Positions 27,302-37,029 of a stretch of DNA of 64,000 nt are shown here, in pieces. Source of the stretch: Vreelandella piezotolerans (lineage in GTDB: Bacteria; Pseudomonadota; Gammaproteobacteria; Pseudomonadales; Halomonadaceae); assembly GCF_012427705.1 (NCBI RefSeq), contig NZ_CP048602.1, forward strand, positions 2,108,001 through 2,172,000, written 5' to 3'. Every line of letters starts with the position of its first letter. The first letter of the stretch is position 1. The notes beneath the pieces were generated by a model. That model worked only from the letters and a program-made list of their open reading frames with translations. It did no database searches and was not told the DNA's origin. A program made the position numbers and the translations under genes.

Positions 27302-29041
27302 ATGCGTAATAACAAGTTCAAACTCACTACCCTCGCCGCTAGCCTAATGCTCGCATCGGGAAGTCTCATGGCAGATGACCACGACGCGCGGGCCATAGCG
27401 GAGCGCCTGGTAGACGAGCACTTCCAAGATTCGACGCTCAGCCGCGAGGAGCAGATCGAAGAACTACTCTGGTTTGCCAAAGCGGCCGAGCCGTTCCGGG
27501 GCATGGATATTCAGACCGTAGCCGAAGGCCTGACCACGCACGTGTATGAAAGCGAAGTGCTCGCTCCCGCGTTTAGCGAGCTGACCGGCATCAACCTGAC
27601 CCATAACATCATCGGCGAAGGTGACGTGGTCGACACCATGCAGAACCAGATGCAGTCGGGCAACAGCATCTACGACGGCTTCGTCAACGACACCGACTCC
27701 ATCGGCACGCATATTCGCTACGGCACCACCATCAACCTTAGCGAAGCCATGGAGAACGAGTGGGCAGACTATACCCTGCCGACGCTGGACCTGGACGACT
27801 TCATCGGTTTGCAGTATGGCACCGGCCCCGATGGCAGCCTCTATCAGCTCCCTACCCAGCAGTTCGCCAACCTTTACTGGTTCCGTTATGACTGGTTCCA
27901 GCGTGAAGACTTGCAAGAGCAGTTCCGTGACATTTACGGCTACGATTTAGGCGTGCCCACCAACTGGACCGCTTATGAAGATATCGCCGAATTCTTTACC
28001 GAGCATGTCGGTGAGATCGACGGTACTAAGGTCTACGGGCACATGGACTACGGCCGCCGCGACCCCTCTTTGGGTTGGCGCTTCCACGACTCCTGGCTCT
28101 CCATGGCAGGCATGGGTAGCCCCGGCGTACCGTCCGGCAATCCGGTGGATGACTGGGGTATTCGTGTGAATGAAGAGAGCCAGCCGGTCGGCGCAAGCGT
28201 AAGCCGGGGTGGTGCGACCAACTCACCTGCTTCCGTCTTCGCCATGCAGAAAGCCGTGGATTGGCTGCGTGATTTCGCACCGCCCGAAGCCCAGGGCATG
28301 ACCTTTGGTGAAGCTGGCCCCGTGCCCGCCCAGGGCCATATCGCTCAGCAGATCTTCTGGTACACCGCCTTCACCGCCGACATGACCGACCCGTCTGTTG
28401 CCGTCACCGACGACGAAGGCAACCCGCTGTGGCGCATGGCACCCTCTCCCACTGGCCCCTATTGGGAAGAGGGCATGAAGGTGGGTTATCAGGACGTAGG
28501 TGCCTGGACCTTCTTCGATTCTACGCCTGAAGATCGCCGCACGGCCGCTTGGCTGTTTGCCCAGTTCACCGTGGCGAAAACCACCTCGCTGGAAAAACTG
28601 ATGGCGGGCCTAACGCCAATTCGCGAGTCGGACATCTTCTCCGAGCAGATGACCGAAATGGCACCCCGACTGGGCGGCCTGGTGGAGTTCTACCGCAGCC
28701 CCAACGAGTCTAACTGGACCCCTACCGGCACCAACGTACCGGACTACCCACGCATGGCACCGCTGTGGTGGCAGAACCTGGCACCGGTGATGAGTGGTGA
28801 AGTCACGCCCCAAGAAGGCCTCGACAAGCTCGCCGCCGACATGGACAACACCATGAACCGCTTGGCACGGGCCAACGTCTTCGACAGCTATGCCCCGGTG
28901 CTGAACGAAGAACGCGACCCGCAGTACTGGCTTGACCAGGAAGGCGCACCCAAAGCGAAGCTGGATAACGAGATGCCGCAAGGCACCACCGTTCCTTACG
29001 ATGAAATGATGGAAGCATGGATGGCGGCCGGCACCCGCTAA
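27302..29041 (+). CDS. glpV: Glycerol ABC transporter periplasmic binding protein GlpV
   Basis: A 579-residue solute-binding protein with a signal peptide (MRNNKFKLTTLAASLMLASG, cleaved near SLMA-DDH). The size is far above ordinary sugar-binding proteins and typical of GlpV. Internal segments such as HMDYGRRDPSLGWRFHDSW and YPRMAPLWWQNLAPVMSGE mark the family. It delivers glycerol to GlpPQ/GlpST. It ends the transport operon, with a GC-rich terminator nine bases after the stop. The abundance of Asp and Glu fits an exported protein of a halophile. Confidence 0.93.
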   Translation: MRNNKFKLTTLAASLMLASGSLMADDHDARAIAERLVDEHFQDSTLSREEQIEELLWFAKAAEPFRGMDIQTVAEGLTTHVYESEVLAPAFSELTGINLTHNIIGEGDVVDTMQNQMQSGNSIYDGFVNDTDSIGTHIRYGTTINLSEAMENEWADYTLPTLDLDDFIGLQYGTGPDGSLYQLPTQQFANLYWFRYDWFQREDLQEQFRDIYGYDLGVPTNWTAYEDIAEFFTEHVGEIDGTKVYGHMDYGRRDPSLGWRFHDSWLSMAGMGSPGVPSGNPVDDWGIRVNEESQPVGASVSRGGATNSPASVFAMQKAVDWLRDFAPPEAQGMTFGEAGPVPAQGHIAQQIFWYTAFTADMTDPSVAVTDDEGNPLWRMAPSPTGPYWEEGMKVGYQDVGAWTFFDSTPEDRRTAAWLFAQFTVAKTTSLEKLMAGLTPIRESDIFSEQMTEMAPRLGGLVEFYRSPNESNWTPTGTNVPDYPRMAPLWWQNLAPVMSGEVTPQEGLDKLAADMDNTMNRLARANVFDSYAPVLNEERDPQYWLDQEGAPKAKLDNEMPQGTTVPYDEMMEAWMAAGTR

Positions 29042-29049
29042 GACCTATA

Positions 29050-29074
29050 GGGCGGGCGCCAGCCCGCCCCTTTT
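29050..29074 (+). terminator. Terminator after glpV
   Basis: GGGCGGGC and GCCCGCCC form an eight-pair GC-rich stem around a short loop, followed by TTTT. It separates the importer from glpD, which therefore probably has its own promoter in 29075-29166. Confidence 0.8.
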
Positions 29075-29166
29075 CCGTGGTGTCATCAGCGGCGGGCATT
29101 GTTGCCCTCTCCACTCGTTGAGACCGCAACCGACACGGGGCTTTTTCTTAATTAATTGGAACCGCT

Positions 29167-30807
29167 ATGAAACTGCGTAACCGTAATGTCGAGAAATTGC
29201 ACACTGATGACTTTGACGCACTGATTATCGGTGGCGGCATCAATGGTGCAGCAACCGCCGCTGCTCTTGCGGGCAAAGGTGCTAAAGTAGCCCTAATCGA
29301 CCGTGGCGACTTTGCTGGCAGTACCAGCATGCACTCCTCGAACCTGGTTTGGGGCGGCATCAAATACATGGAAAGCAAAGACTTTGCGCTGGTACGTAAG
29401 CTCTGCAAAAGCCGCAACCACTTAATCAAAAGCTACCCGTCTACCGTTCAAGAAATTCGTTTCCTCACCACGATTACACAAGGTTTCCGCCACTCTCCGC
29501 GCTATTTGTGGGCGGGCACTTGGCTTTACTGGCTCATGGGCAACGGCTTTACCAAGCTACCGCGCCTACTCTCGCCCAAAAAGATCAAGAAAGAAGAGCC
29601 GATTATCGACATTGAAGGTGCCGTTGGCGGGTTCGAGTACTCGGATGCTTACCTGCATGATAACGACGCTCGCTTCGTGTTCAACTTCGTGCGCCATGCG
29701 CTCAATTACGGTGCCGTCGCTGCCAACTATGTCGAATCGCTGGGCGCTGAGCGTGAAGGCGACGTGTGGGTGACCAAAGCCCGCAACGTAATGGATGGCA
29801 GCACCTTCAATATTCGTTCCAAAGTATTGATCAACGCCGCTGGCCCCTGGGTCGACCAGCACAATGCTCTGACGGGGCAAAAAACGTCCCACCAGCACCT
29901 CTACTCGAAAGGCATTCACTTGATTGTGCCGCAGTTAACCGACACCAAGCGGGTGCTGGCGTTCTTTGCCGATGATGGACGCTTATTTTTCGTCATTCCG
30001 ATGGGCAACCGCACCTGTGTCGGCACCACCGACACCCATATGGAGCACCCCGAGGTCGACGTCACCGCCGACGATATCGCGTTCGTTTTGGAGAACATCA
30101 ACAAGCGCCTGACGCTCGACAAACCGCTCACCCAAGCCGACATCATATCGACGCGCTGCGGGGTACGCCCTCTCGCCATCAAGGCCGACCAGGGCAGCGA
30201 CCGCGACTTCCTGCAGCTATCGCGCAAGCATGTCATCGATACCAATGCAGAGAGTGCCCATATCAGTATCTTTGGCGGCAAGCTCACTGATTGCCTCAAC
30301 GTGGGCGATGAAATTGCCGAAGAGGTAAAAGCGCTTGGCGTGGCGCTCAGCGATCCTAACTTTCACTGGTATGGCGAGCCGCCCGAGCCGGTGAAGCAGC
30401 AGTTTATGGATCAAGCCAAGCGCATGAACCTGGATGCCATGACGGCGGCTACCTCTTCAGAGCCGCTCTCCTCAAGACTATGGCGACGTTATGCAGAACA
30501 AGCGATTCCCATGCTTGAGAAAATTCGCCAAGACCCTTCTGAAGCCGATATTTTGATCGAAGGCACCGAGTACATCCGCTGCGAACTCGAGCACGCGCGT
30601 GACCATGAGATGATCACGCAGTTGGAAGACTTCTTACGCCGCCGCGCCAAGGTGTCGCTGGTCGTTCACCATGAGCAGCTGCGCCAGTCGCCAGGCCTCA
30701 AAGAGGCCTGTCGGGTCCTCTTTGGCGAAGAAGCAGAAGAACGGTTTACCACCTACTTCAAAGAGAATCGTGATACATCTCGGCCGCCGGTTGAAACGCT
30801 CTCTTAA
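29167..30807 (+). CDS. glpD: Aerobic glycerol-3-phosphate dehydrogenase GlpD
   Basis: A 546-residue FAD-dependent, membrane-associated enzyme converting glycerol-3-phosphate to dihydroxyacetone phosphate with electrons to quinone. The FAD-binding motif is DALIIGGGINGAATAAALAG, followed by DRGDFAGSTSMHSSNLVWGG. Substrate-site and flavin-contacting segments include RTCVGTTDTHMEHP and the C-terminal FGGKLTDCLNVGDE. E. coli GlpD has 501 residues; the extra part is C-terminal, helical and charged. It completes the route import, GlpK phosphorylation, oxidation. Confidence 0.95.
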   Translation: MKLRNRNVEKLHTDDFDALIIGGGINGAATAAALAGKGAKVALIDRGDFAGSTSMHSSNLVWGGIKYMESKDFALVRKLCKSRNHLIKSYPSTVQEIRFLTTITQGFRHSPRYLWAGTWLYWLMGNGFTKLPRLLSPKKIKKEEPIIDIEGAVGGFEYSDAYLHDNDARFVFNFVRHALNYGAVAANYVESLGAEREGDVWVTKARNVMDGSTFNIRSKVLINAAGPWVDQHNALTGQKTSHQHLYSKGIHLIVPQLTDTKRVLAFFADDGRLFFVIPMGNRTCVGTTDTHMEHPEVDVTADDIAFVLENINKRLTLDKPLTQADIISTRCGVRPLAIKADQGSDRDFLQLSRKHVIDTNAESAHISIFGGKLTDCLNVGDEIAEEVKALGVALSDPNFHWYGEPPEPVKQQFMDQAKRMNLDAMTAATSSEPLSSRLWRRYAEQAIPMLEKIRQDPSEADILIEGTEYIRCELEHARDHEMITQLEDFLRRRAKVSLVVHHEQLRQSPGLKEACRVLFGEEAEERFTTYFKENRDTSRPPVETLS

Positions 30808-30852
30808 ACAGAAGCGATCATCCTAAACCGTCACTCTTGCTCACATAAAAAT

Positions 30853-30878
30853 CCCCCTGCTAACGCAATAGCAGGGGG
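30853..30878. terminator. Convergent terminator between glpD and a small minus-strand gene
   Basis: CCCCCTGCTA and TAGCAGGGGG form a perfect 10-bp stem around ACGCAA. ATTTTT follows on the minus strand and TATTAAT on the plus strand, so it probably serves both directions, more strongly the minus strand gene. Confidence 0.8.
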
Positions 30879-30909
30879 TATTAATATCGTGAGTCAGTGT
30901 GTTAAGGCA

Positions 30910-31134
30910 TCACTCTTCGTGTTCGACGAGAAGTTGAGAATCGCCCGCTAATACCTCATCCCATGCTTCTTCCAGCGTACAGCCCGAACGACTATCAATG
31001 GTGTCGATGACTTCGACGGCATGTTGGAGCGACTCACGATTGCTCTTCAGCGCCAATACTAGCTTGGCTAAATCTTGCTTGCTGAAAGAGCTAGCGATAC
31101 GGTCGGCTTGTTGGCTCAATTCGATGCAGTTCAT
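30910..31134 (-). CDS. Small acidic protein of unknown function
   Basis: A 74-residue soluble protein without a signal peptide or membrane segment, largely helical by composition and acidic at the C terminus (DSQLLVEHEE). GAGGGACTAACC precedes the ATG, and a terminator lies 32 bp after the stop, both supporting a real gene. I do not recognise the family. Two cysteines (residues 3 and about 52) are present but no metal-binding spacing. It lies between glpD and the glpR-glpK block without obvious link to glycerol use. Confidence 0.65.
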   Translation of the reverse strand: MNCIELSQQADRIASSFSKQDLAKLVLALKSNRESLQHAVEVIDTIDSRSGCTLEEAWDEVLAGDSQLLVEHEE

Positions 31135-31682
31135 GGTTAGTCCCTCATGGTATGGTCAGCCGCTGCTCGTTATTGTTTGATACTTCGTAATGAATAATCG
31201 AGCAGCCATCTTAATTAACGACGAATGGTGACATTGCTACTCATGCTGGGCCGGGTAAGTGCCCAGTTCGGTAACTGCGAAACGGTCACAAGCGTTACAA
31301 GACCTTCGCCTTAAGCGCCCTGGTAATACGGCAGCGCCTCGGTATGTAGCAAGGATGAGTGCGACGTATCGGGATAACAAAACACCGCCCTGATCCATGA
31401 CTTCACTATGGTTCACGGCTGCCATGCTCACAATGCATCATTGGCAGCAGGCTGGGTTGTAGTTTGACTACATAACACCCATAGAAGCGCTATCGATGAC
31501 GTAGACTTTCAAGAAGATAGTTAAACGACTGTTTTAAAAGGGTAGGAAAAAATCAATGGAGAAGAACTAACGCGCCTTTAAAAGATGAAAAACGCCTGCT
31601 CATTAAAAACGGATGCAGTTTACTCCTAAATAACGATTTCTCTATACGACCAAGGACGATGGCTTCGTTAAAAAACCGCCAT
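31135..31682. other. Intergenic stretch without a convincing gene
   Basis: About 550 bp between the small gene and the glpK terminator. A 64-codon minus-strand frame (31237-31431) has no ribosome-binding site or recognisable sequence. The right half is more AT-rich than its surroundings. I see no repeat, RNA fold or decayed gene that I can support. Confidence 0.6.
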
Positions 31683-31711
31683 AAAAAACGCCGCTGTTTG
31701 ACAACGGCATC
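31683..31711 (-). terminator. Terminator after glpK
   Basis: On the minus strand GCCGTTG-TCAAA-CAGCGGC forms a stem with one G-U pair, followed by TTTTTTA. It lies 28 bp after the glpK stop. Confidence 0.85.
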
Positions 31712-31738
31712 TTTTATGGCGCTTCGCGGCGACGTTCT

Positions 31739-33223
31739 TTACGTAGAGCGCACCCGGGATACCGCATCCAACCAGCCCTGGTAGAGCTTCTCACGGGTCG
31801 CCTCTTCCATGGAGGGCGTAAAGCTGCGCTCGCAACGCCAGAGCTGCTCGATCTCCTCTAACGTGTCGTACCAGCCAAGACGTAACCCTGCCAAGTAAGC
31901 CGCCCCCAGGGCCGTCGTTTCCAAAATGGTCGGACGGTCAACTTGGACATTGAGCATATCGGCCAAAAACTGCATGACCCAGCTGTTTTTCACCATACCG
32001 CCATCCACACGGAGGTTACCCGGTGACGCTTCCATATCATCGTTCATGCAGTGCTGCAGGTCGCGGGTTTGGTAACACACCGCCTGAAGCCCCGCCGCGA
32101 CGATTTCGGCGATGCCAGTGTCACGCGTCAGGCCAAAAATAGCGCCACGGGCCTTAGGGTCCCAGTGCGGGGCGCCCAGGCCGGTAAACGCAGGCACCAA
32201 GTAAACGCTGTGCCCTCTGCGGGTTTTCTGGGCCAGTGCTTCGGTTTCCGAGGCATCCGCAAACAGATTCAGACCATCTCGCAGCCACTGCACCGTGGCG
32301 CCTGCTACGAAAATACTCCCCTCCATGGCGTAAGTAGGTTTGCCGTTGATACGGTAGCCAATGGTGGTCAGCAGGCGATTACGCGATACCGAGGCCGTTT
32401 CCCCGGTATTCACGATCATGAAACAGCCGGTGCCGTAGGTGCTTTTACCCATACCAGGTTTGAAACACGCCTGCCCCACCAGCGCCGCCTGCTGATCACC
32501 CGCGACACCTGCAATCGGCAGCGGCGCGCCCAGCCAGTGGGCCTCGACCGTGCCAAAATCATCGCTGGAATCGTTCACCTCGGGGAGCATATTGGCGGGT
32601 ACATCAAATAGCGCCAGCAGTTCTTCGTCCCAGGTTTGGTCATGAATGTTGAACAGCGCCGTGCGCGAGGCATTGGTGGCATCGGTCACGTGACGTTTAC
32701 CATCGGTCAAACGCCACATCAAAAAGCTATCGACGGTGCCGAACGCCAGCTCGCCCCGGGCAGCACGCTCGCGGGCGCCCTCGACGCAATCGAGAATCCA
32801 GGCCAGTTTGGTGGCAGAAAAGTAAGGGTCGATCAATAGGCCAGTTTTCGACTGTACTAACTCAGTATGCCCCTCGTCGCGTAGCGCCTGACAGCGCTCG
32901 GAGGTGCGACGATCTTGCCAAACGATGGCGTTGTACAGCGGCTTGCCTGTGTCGCGATCCCACACCACCGTGGTCTCACGCTGGTTGGTAATGCCGACCC
33001 CATCCACTTGCTCGGGGGTTATCTGGGCTTTGCTGAGCACTTCCCGGCAGGTCGCGATCACTGATTCCCAGATATCTTCCGGGTCGTGTTCGATCCACCC
33101 ATCTTGTGGGAAGTGTTGAGGAAACTCTTGTTGGGCAACTGCCGCAATTTGGCCTTGGCGGTCAAAAAGAATGGCGCGGGAGCTGGTCGTGCCTTGATCG
33201 ATGGCGAGAATAAAGGAGGACAT
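31739..33223 (-). CDS. glpK: Glycerol kinase GlpK
   Basis: A 494-residue FGGY-family kinase phosphorylating glycerol with ATP. The N terminus has [15 protein letters not shown]; glycerol-contact and FGGY signatures include [18 protein letters not shown] and [11 protein letters not shown], then [19 protein letters not shown]. Length matches E. coli GlpK (502). AAAGGAGGA precedes the start. It lies downstream of glpR on the same strand; TTTCG repeats in the 145-bp gap suggest repression by GlpR. With GlpF absent, uptake is by the ABC importer rather than facilitated diffusion. Confidence 0.97.
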   Translation of the reverse strand: MSSFILAIDQGTTSSRAILFDRQGQIAAVAQQEFPQHFPQDGWIEHDPEDIWESVIATCREVLSKAQITPEQVDGVGITNQRETTVVWDRDTGKPLYNAIVWQDRRTSERCQALRDEGHTELVQSKTGLLIDPYFSATKLAWILDCVEGARERAARGELAFGTVDSFLMWRLTDGKRHVTDATNASRTALFNIHDQTWDEELLALFDVPANMLPEVNDSSDDFGTVEAHWLGAPLPIAGVAGDQQAALVGQACFKPGMGKSTYGTGCFMIVNTGETASVSRNRLLTTIGYRINGKPTYAMEGSIFVAGATVQWLRDGLNLFADASETEALAQKTRRGHSVYLVPAFTGLGAPHWDPKARGAIFGLTRDTGIAEIVAAGLQAVCYQTRDLQHCMNDDMEASPGNLRVDGGMVKNSWVMQFLADMLNVQVDRPTILETTALGAAYLAGLRLGWYDTLEEIEQLWRCERSFTPSMEEATREKLYQGWLDAVSRVRST

Positions 33224-33248
33224 AGCGCATTCACTTTGTTGTAGGTTC

Positions 33249-33278
33249 TTTCGATTTTGTCTGTTTTGTTTCGTTTTA
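33249..33278. promoter_or_regulatory. Direct TTTCG repeats upstream of glpK, possible GlpR operator
   Basis: TTTCGATTTT (33249-33258) and TTTCGTTTTA (33269-33278) are spaced 20 bp centre to centre, two helical turns, just upstream of glpK. A related TTTCGTTA lies upstream of glpS. DeoR-type GlpR proteins use repeated short sites of this sort. Assignment rests on pattern and position only. Confidence 0.45.
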
Positions 33279-33368
33279 TTATCATCAGAGGCTACTCTAG
33301 GCGCCTGGAATGCTCAAGTATGAAACTCTGCCACCTTAGCCAAAGCCTGAGCACTGTCGTGACAGGCG

Positions 33369-34127
33369 CTAAGCAATGTGCAGCGCCACATCGTGCTGGT
33401 TGAGCAGTCGCTGAATCGCCTCGGGGGGCTTACGATCGGTAAACAGCGCATCCAGTTGGGAAATGTTACCTTGGCGCACCACTGGGTTTCGGTGGAATTT
33501 CGAGTAGTCTGCGGCTAAATACACCCTTCGCGAATTGGCAATGATCGCCTGGGCAACGCGTACCTCTTGGTAGTCAAACTCCAGAAGCGAGCCATCCTCG
33601 TCGATGCCACTGATCCCGATGATTCCGTAATCCACTTTGAACTGATTGATGAAGTCGATGGTGGCTTCGCCGATGATCCCGCCATCACGGGAGCGCACTT
33701 GACCGCCCGCGATGATCACCGTGAAGTCCTCTTTGTGTTGCAGAATCGCCGCCACATTGAGGTTGTTGGTAATGATCTCCAAACCTTGGTGCTCCAGTAG
33801 CGCTTGGGCGATCATTTCATTGCTGGTCCCGATATTGATGAACAGGGAGGCATGATGGGGTATATGCTGTGCCAAGCAGCGGGCAATGCGCTCTTTCTCT
33901 TCGAGGTGCAACGTTTTGCGGGTGCTGTAAGCCGTATTGACCGTACTTGACTCGACCCCGACACCACCATGTACGCGGCGCACGCGACCTTCGTTGGCCA
34001 GAGTGTTCAAGTCTCGACGAATGGTTTGTGGCGTGACCGCGAAGTGTTCGGTGAGCTGTTCGATACTCATGTAGCCGTGCTGGCGAACCAGTTCGACGAT
34101 GGCATCCTGGCGATACTGTTGATTCAT
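33369..34127 (-). CDS. glpR: Glycerol-3-phosphate regulon repressor GlpR (DeoR family)
   Basis: A 252-residue DeoR-family repressor. The helix-turn-helix is at residues about 3-57 ([20 protein letters not shown], then [20 protein letters not shown]). The effector domain has the sugar-phosphate isomerase-like fold ([36 protein letters not shown]). Size equals E. coli GlpR (252). The start [13 protein letters not shown] is chosen over an in-frame start 17 codons upstream because it matches the family. It should bind glycerol-3-phosphate and release glp promoters. It lies upstream of glpK. Confidence 0.9.
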   Translation of the reverse strand: MNQQYRQDAIVELVRQHGYMSIEQLTEHFAVTPQTIRRDLNTLANEGRVRRVHGGVGVESSTVNTAYSTRKTLHLEEKERIARCLAQHIPHHASLFINIGTSNEMIAQALLEHQGLEIITNNLNVAAILQHKEDFTVIIAGGQVRSRDGGIIGEATIDFINQFKVDYGIIGISGIDEDGSLLEFDYQEVRVAQAIIANSRRVYLAADYSKFHRNPVVRQGNISQLDALFTDRKPPEAIQRLLNQHDVALHIA

Positions 34128-34240
34128 AAGCCCGGCCTGTTCGATATTTATTGGTCTATGTGCGTAATAGATTAGCAAAATTTTCGGAATCTAATAGCGC
34201 GAACCACGAACAGGCCGGAGCCCAGTGCTCCATTGATCTT

Positions 34241-36079
34241 CTACAGGGGCCATACCCACAATATGGCTGGGATGGCAGTGGCCATGACCACCAGCGAGAG
34301 TGGCAGCCCTAGTTTCCAGTAGTCGCCAAACCGGTAACCACCTGGCCCGAGAACCAAGGTATTCGATTGGTGCCCAATGGGCGTTAAAAACGCACAGGAG
34401 GCGCTGACGGCCACCACCATTAAAAACGGATCGAGCGAGGCGTCGAAGCCGTTGGCAAGACTGGACGCAATGGGCGCCATGAGCAGCGCCGCCGCGGCGT
34501 TGTTGACCACGTTGGAGAGCAGCATGGAGAGCAAAAATAGCCCCACCAAGGACACGACGATCGGCCACTCCACGCCAAACCGTAGCAGCGCCTCGGCGAT
34601 GATATCTGCACCGCCGCTGGTCTCCAGCGCTTCACCCACCGGCAGCATGGCGGCCAGCAACACGATCACCGGCCCGTCGATGGCCTGGTAGCCATCACGC
34701 AAGGGCAGCACGCCGATCAATAGAGACACCAGTGCGGCGCTGCTCATGGCGACGGCAGCAGGCAGCAAATCGAGCAGCATGGCTACGATTGCCAGGGCGA
34801 AAATCCCCACTGAAACGGCCAATTTGCGCGGCTGTCCCAGGTGAAGCTCGCGGTTGGCCAGCGGCAAACAACCCAGCGTCGATAAACTATCGGCGATTTC
34901 GTTTTCGCTGCCCTGCAATAGCAGCACGTCGCCGGTTTGAAAACGAATGTCGCGCAGGCGCTGTTTCAAGCGGCCACCGTCACGGGCTACGGCCACGAGG
35001 TGCAGGCCAAACTGATGGTTGAGACGTAACTGGCGCACGCTGCGATTGATCATCATCGAATCGTTGCGCACGACGGCTTCGATGAGCTGCAACCCTTCGG
35101 TATCGACCGGCTGACGTTCATCGTCTTTGCCTTCATCATCGCCCTTTGACTGCCCCTCCTCAGGCTCTTCCGGCTCGGCAATCGCGCTCAAGCCCACTTT
35201 ATCTTCCAGTAGTTTCAGCTCGTCGGGACCCGCTTCCAACAGCAGAATATCGCCCTCGCGAAGCACGCCATGAAACTGATAGCCTGCTCGACGGTTGTCT
35301 TCACGTACCACCGCCAAGACGGGAATGGTTTCCTCCAGTTCGTCGCGCAGCTGCTGCAGGGTAAGCCCGTTGGCTTTGGAATCCTCGGTCACTTTCAGCT
35401 CGACCAAGTAGTTGGCGGTATCGAACATATCGTCCGTAGCGGCTTGGCTATTGCGCTTGGGCGTCAATCGCCAGCCCACGATCACGATAAACATCAACCC
35501 CACCAGTGCCACCGCGACTCCCACGGGCGAGAAACTGAACATCCCAAAATTGTCGCCAGTGATATTGCCTCGGTAGGCGGAAATAATGATATTGGGTGGC
35601 GTGCCAATCAGCGTGGTCAGACCACCCAACAGAGAGCCAAATGCCAGCGGCATCAACAGCAATGAGGGAGACGTATTGTGTTCACGGGCAAGACGCATCG
35701 CCACCGGTAACAGCAGCGCCAGTGCGCCGACGTTATTCATCACGCCAGAAAGCACCACCACGGTGCCCACTAACACGAGTAGCTGTAGCATCAAGCGCTC
35801 ACCCACTTTGAGTACCTGATTGGCAATGACATCCACCACGCCAGAGCGCTCGAAACCACGGCTTAACACCAACACGGCCGCCACGGTAATCACCGCTGGA
35901 TGGCCAAAACCGGAAAACGCTTCATCGGCAGGGACAAGGCCCAGCATCACCGAGCCTAGCAACGCCGCCAGGGCCACTAAATCGTAACGAAATCGCCCCC
36001 AGATGAAGGCTGCCAGCGTGAGTCCCAACACGATAAACACCAGCGTACTGGGGGTCAGTCCTAAACTTTCCAGAGTCAT
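34241..36079 (-). CDS. SLC13/DASS-family permease with two RCK_C (TrkA-C) domains
   Basis: A 612-residue membrane protein. The N-terminal half has about five helices including GSLLGGLTTLIGTPPNIII, the SLC13 signature. Two soluble RCK_C domains follow (around residues 210-290 and 325-400; segments LREGDILLLEAGPDEL and FQTGDVLLLQGSENEI). The C-terminal half has about six helices with AFLTPIGHQSNTLVLGPGGY. Such proteins carry anions such as sulphate or dicarboxylates with Na+; the substrate cannot be told from sequence. It appears to be a single gene, 113 bp from glpR. Confidence 0.85.
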   Translation of the reverse strand: MTLESLGLTPSTLVFIVLGLTLAAFIWGRFRYDLVALAALLGSVMLGLVPADEAFSGFGHPAVITVAAVLVLSRGFERSGVVDVIANQVLKVGERLMLQLLVLVGTVVVLSGVMNNVGALALLLPVAMRLAREHNTSPSLLLMPLAFGSLLGGLTTLIGTPPNIIISAYRGNITGDNFGMFSFSPVGVAVALVGLMFIVIVGWRLTPKRNSQAATDDMFDTANYLVELKVTEDSKANGLTLQQLRDELEETIPVLAVVREDNRRAGYQFHGVLREGDILLLEAGPDELKLLEDKVGLSAIAEPEEPEEGQSKGDDEGKDDERQPVDTEGLQLIEAVVRNDSMMINRSVRQLRLNHQFGLHLVAVARDGGRLKQRLRDIRFQTGDVLLLQGSENEIADSLSTLGCLPLANRELHLGQPRKLAVSVGIFALAIVAMLLDLLPAAVAMSSAALVSLLIGVLPLRDGYQAIDGPVIVLLAAMLPVGEALETSGGADIIAEALLRFGVEWPIVVSLVGLFLLSMLLSNVVNNAAAALLMAPIASSLANGFDASLDPFLMVVAVSASCAFLTPIGHQSNTLVLGPGGYRFGDYWKLGLPLSLVVMATAIPAILWVWPL

Positions 36080-36225
36080 CAGAGCGCCATCTCCCTATGT
36101 GATACCCACCGCTCTCCCGACGAGGAAAGTGCAGCGTACTGAGCGACACATTAGACGATGACTATACGAACGTACAAGCTCTGGCAAATCAATATCGCCA
36201 CGAACTGCCAGTGGTAAGACACGGG

Positions 36226-37029
36226 TTAGCGTTTCATACGTGCCATCAGCCGCTCCACGGCTCGAAGATGCTCCGGCTCGTTATGACACATGCCTTGAAA
36301 AACGGCACAGACATCCAGAAAGGCTTTCAGCTCCATATCCGGCGCCATTTTCATTAGCCGTTTAGTCAGACGTGTCGCCTTGGGCGGCTGAGCCGCAATG
36401 CGTTGGGCATGGGCCATCGCGGTTTCCATAAGCTGTTCGGGCTCGACCACCTCCAGCACTATGCCGTAAGCAAACGCCTCCTCGGCACTGATCACTCGGC
36501 CAGAGAGCGTCAGTTCGAAGGCGCGCTGATAACCAATCTGCCGCTGCATGAACCATGCCCCGCCATCACCGGGAATGATCCCCAGATTGAGAAAGGTCTC
36601 CCCAAAGCTCGCCTTGCGAGAGGCAATACGCATATCCGCCATATTGGCCAAATCGAATCCGGCACCGATGGCCGCACCATTGACGGCGGCAATGATGGGC
36701 ACTTCGACCTTATGGAGTGCCAGCGGCATCCGCTGAATGCCCGTGCGGTAGCGCTCGGCGACTTCCGCCACATCCCCCGCAAAATCGCCGCCGCGCTCGG
36801 CCATGTCTTTTACGTTTCCACCGGCACAAAACGCACTGCCCGCTCCGGTAATCAACAGCACCGATACTTCCTGGCAGCCATTCACCCAGGCGGCGGTGGC
36901 GACGATGTCGTCAACGAGTGCGGTGCCCGTTAAGGCATTGCGCACGTCGTGGCGATCAAGGGTAAGTGTCGCCACGCGATTATCTAGAGTGAGAGTGGCA
37001 TCGGTTAATTCGGGTAATGGTTGGCTCAT
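36226..37029 (-). CDS. Enoyl-CoA hydratase/isomerase family protein (crotonase), operon gene 3
   Basis: A 267-residue crotonase-fold protein. The oxyanion-hole segments are AFCAGGNVKDMAERG (residues about 66-80) and AVNGAAIGAGFDLANMADM (about 115-133). At the catalytic Glu positions it has GETFLNLGIIPGDGG, keeping one Glu and placing Gly/Asp at the second, so hydratase versus isomerase activity is uncertain. Its ATG overlaps the TGA of the CoA-ligase gene upstream (ATGA). Third gene of the operon; the substrate is unknown. Confidence 0.88.
   Translation of the reverse strand: MSQPLPELTDATLTLDNRVATLTLDRHDVRNALTGTALVDDIVATAAWVNGCQEVSVLLITGAGSAFCAGGNVKDMAERGGDFAGDVAEVAERYRTGIQRMPLALHKVEVPIIAAVNGAAIGAGFDLANMADMRIASRKASFGETFLNLGIIPGDGGAWFMQRQIGYQRAFELTLSGRVISAEEAFAYGIVLEVVEPEQLMETAMAHAQRIAAQPPKATRLTKRLMKMAPDMELKAFLDVCAVFQGMCHNEPEHLRAVERLMARMKR

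Noticed and set aside
31237..31431. 64-codon minus-strand frame
   Set aside because: No ribosome-binding site, no recognisable motif, and no terminator or partner gene.
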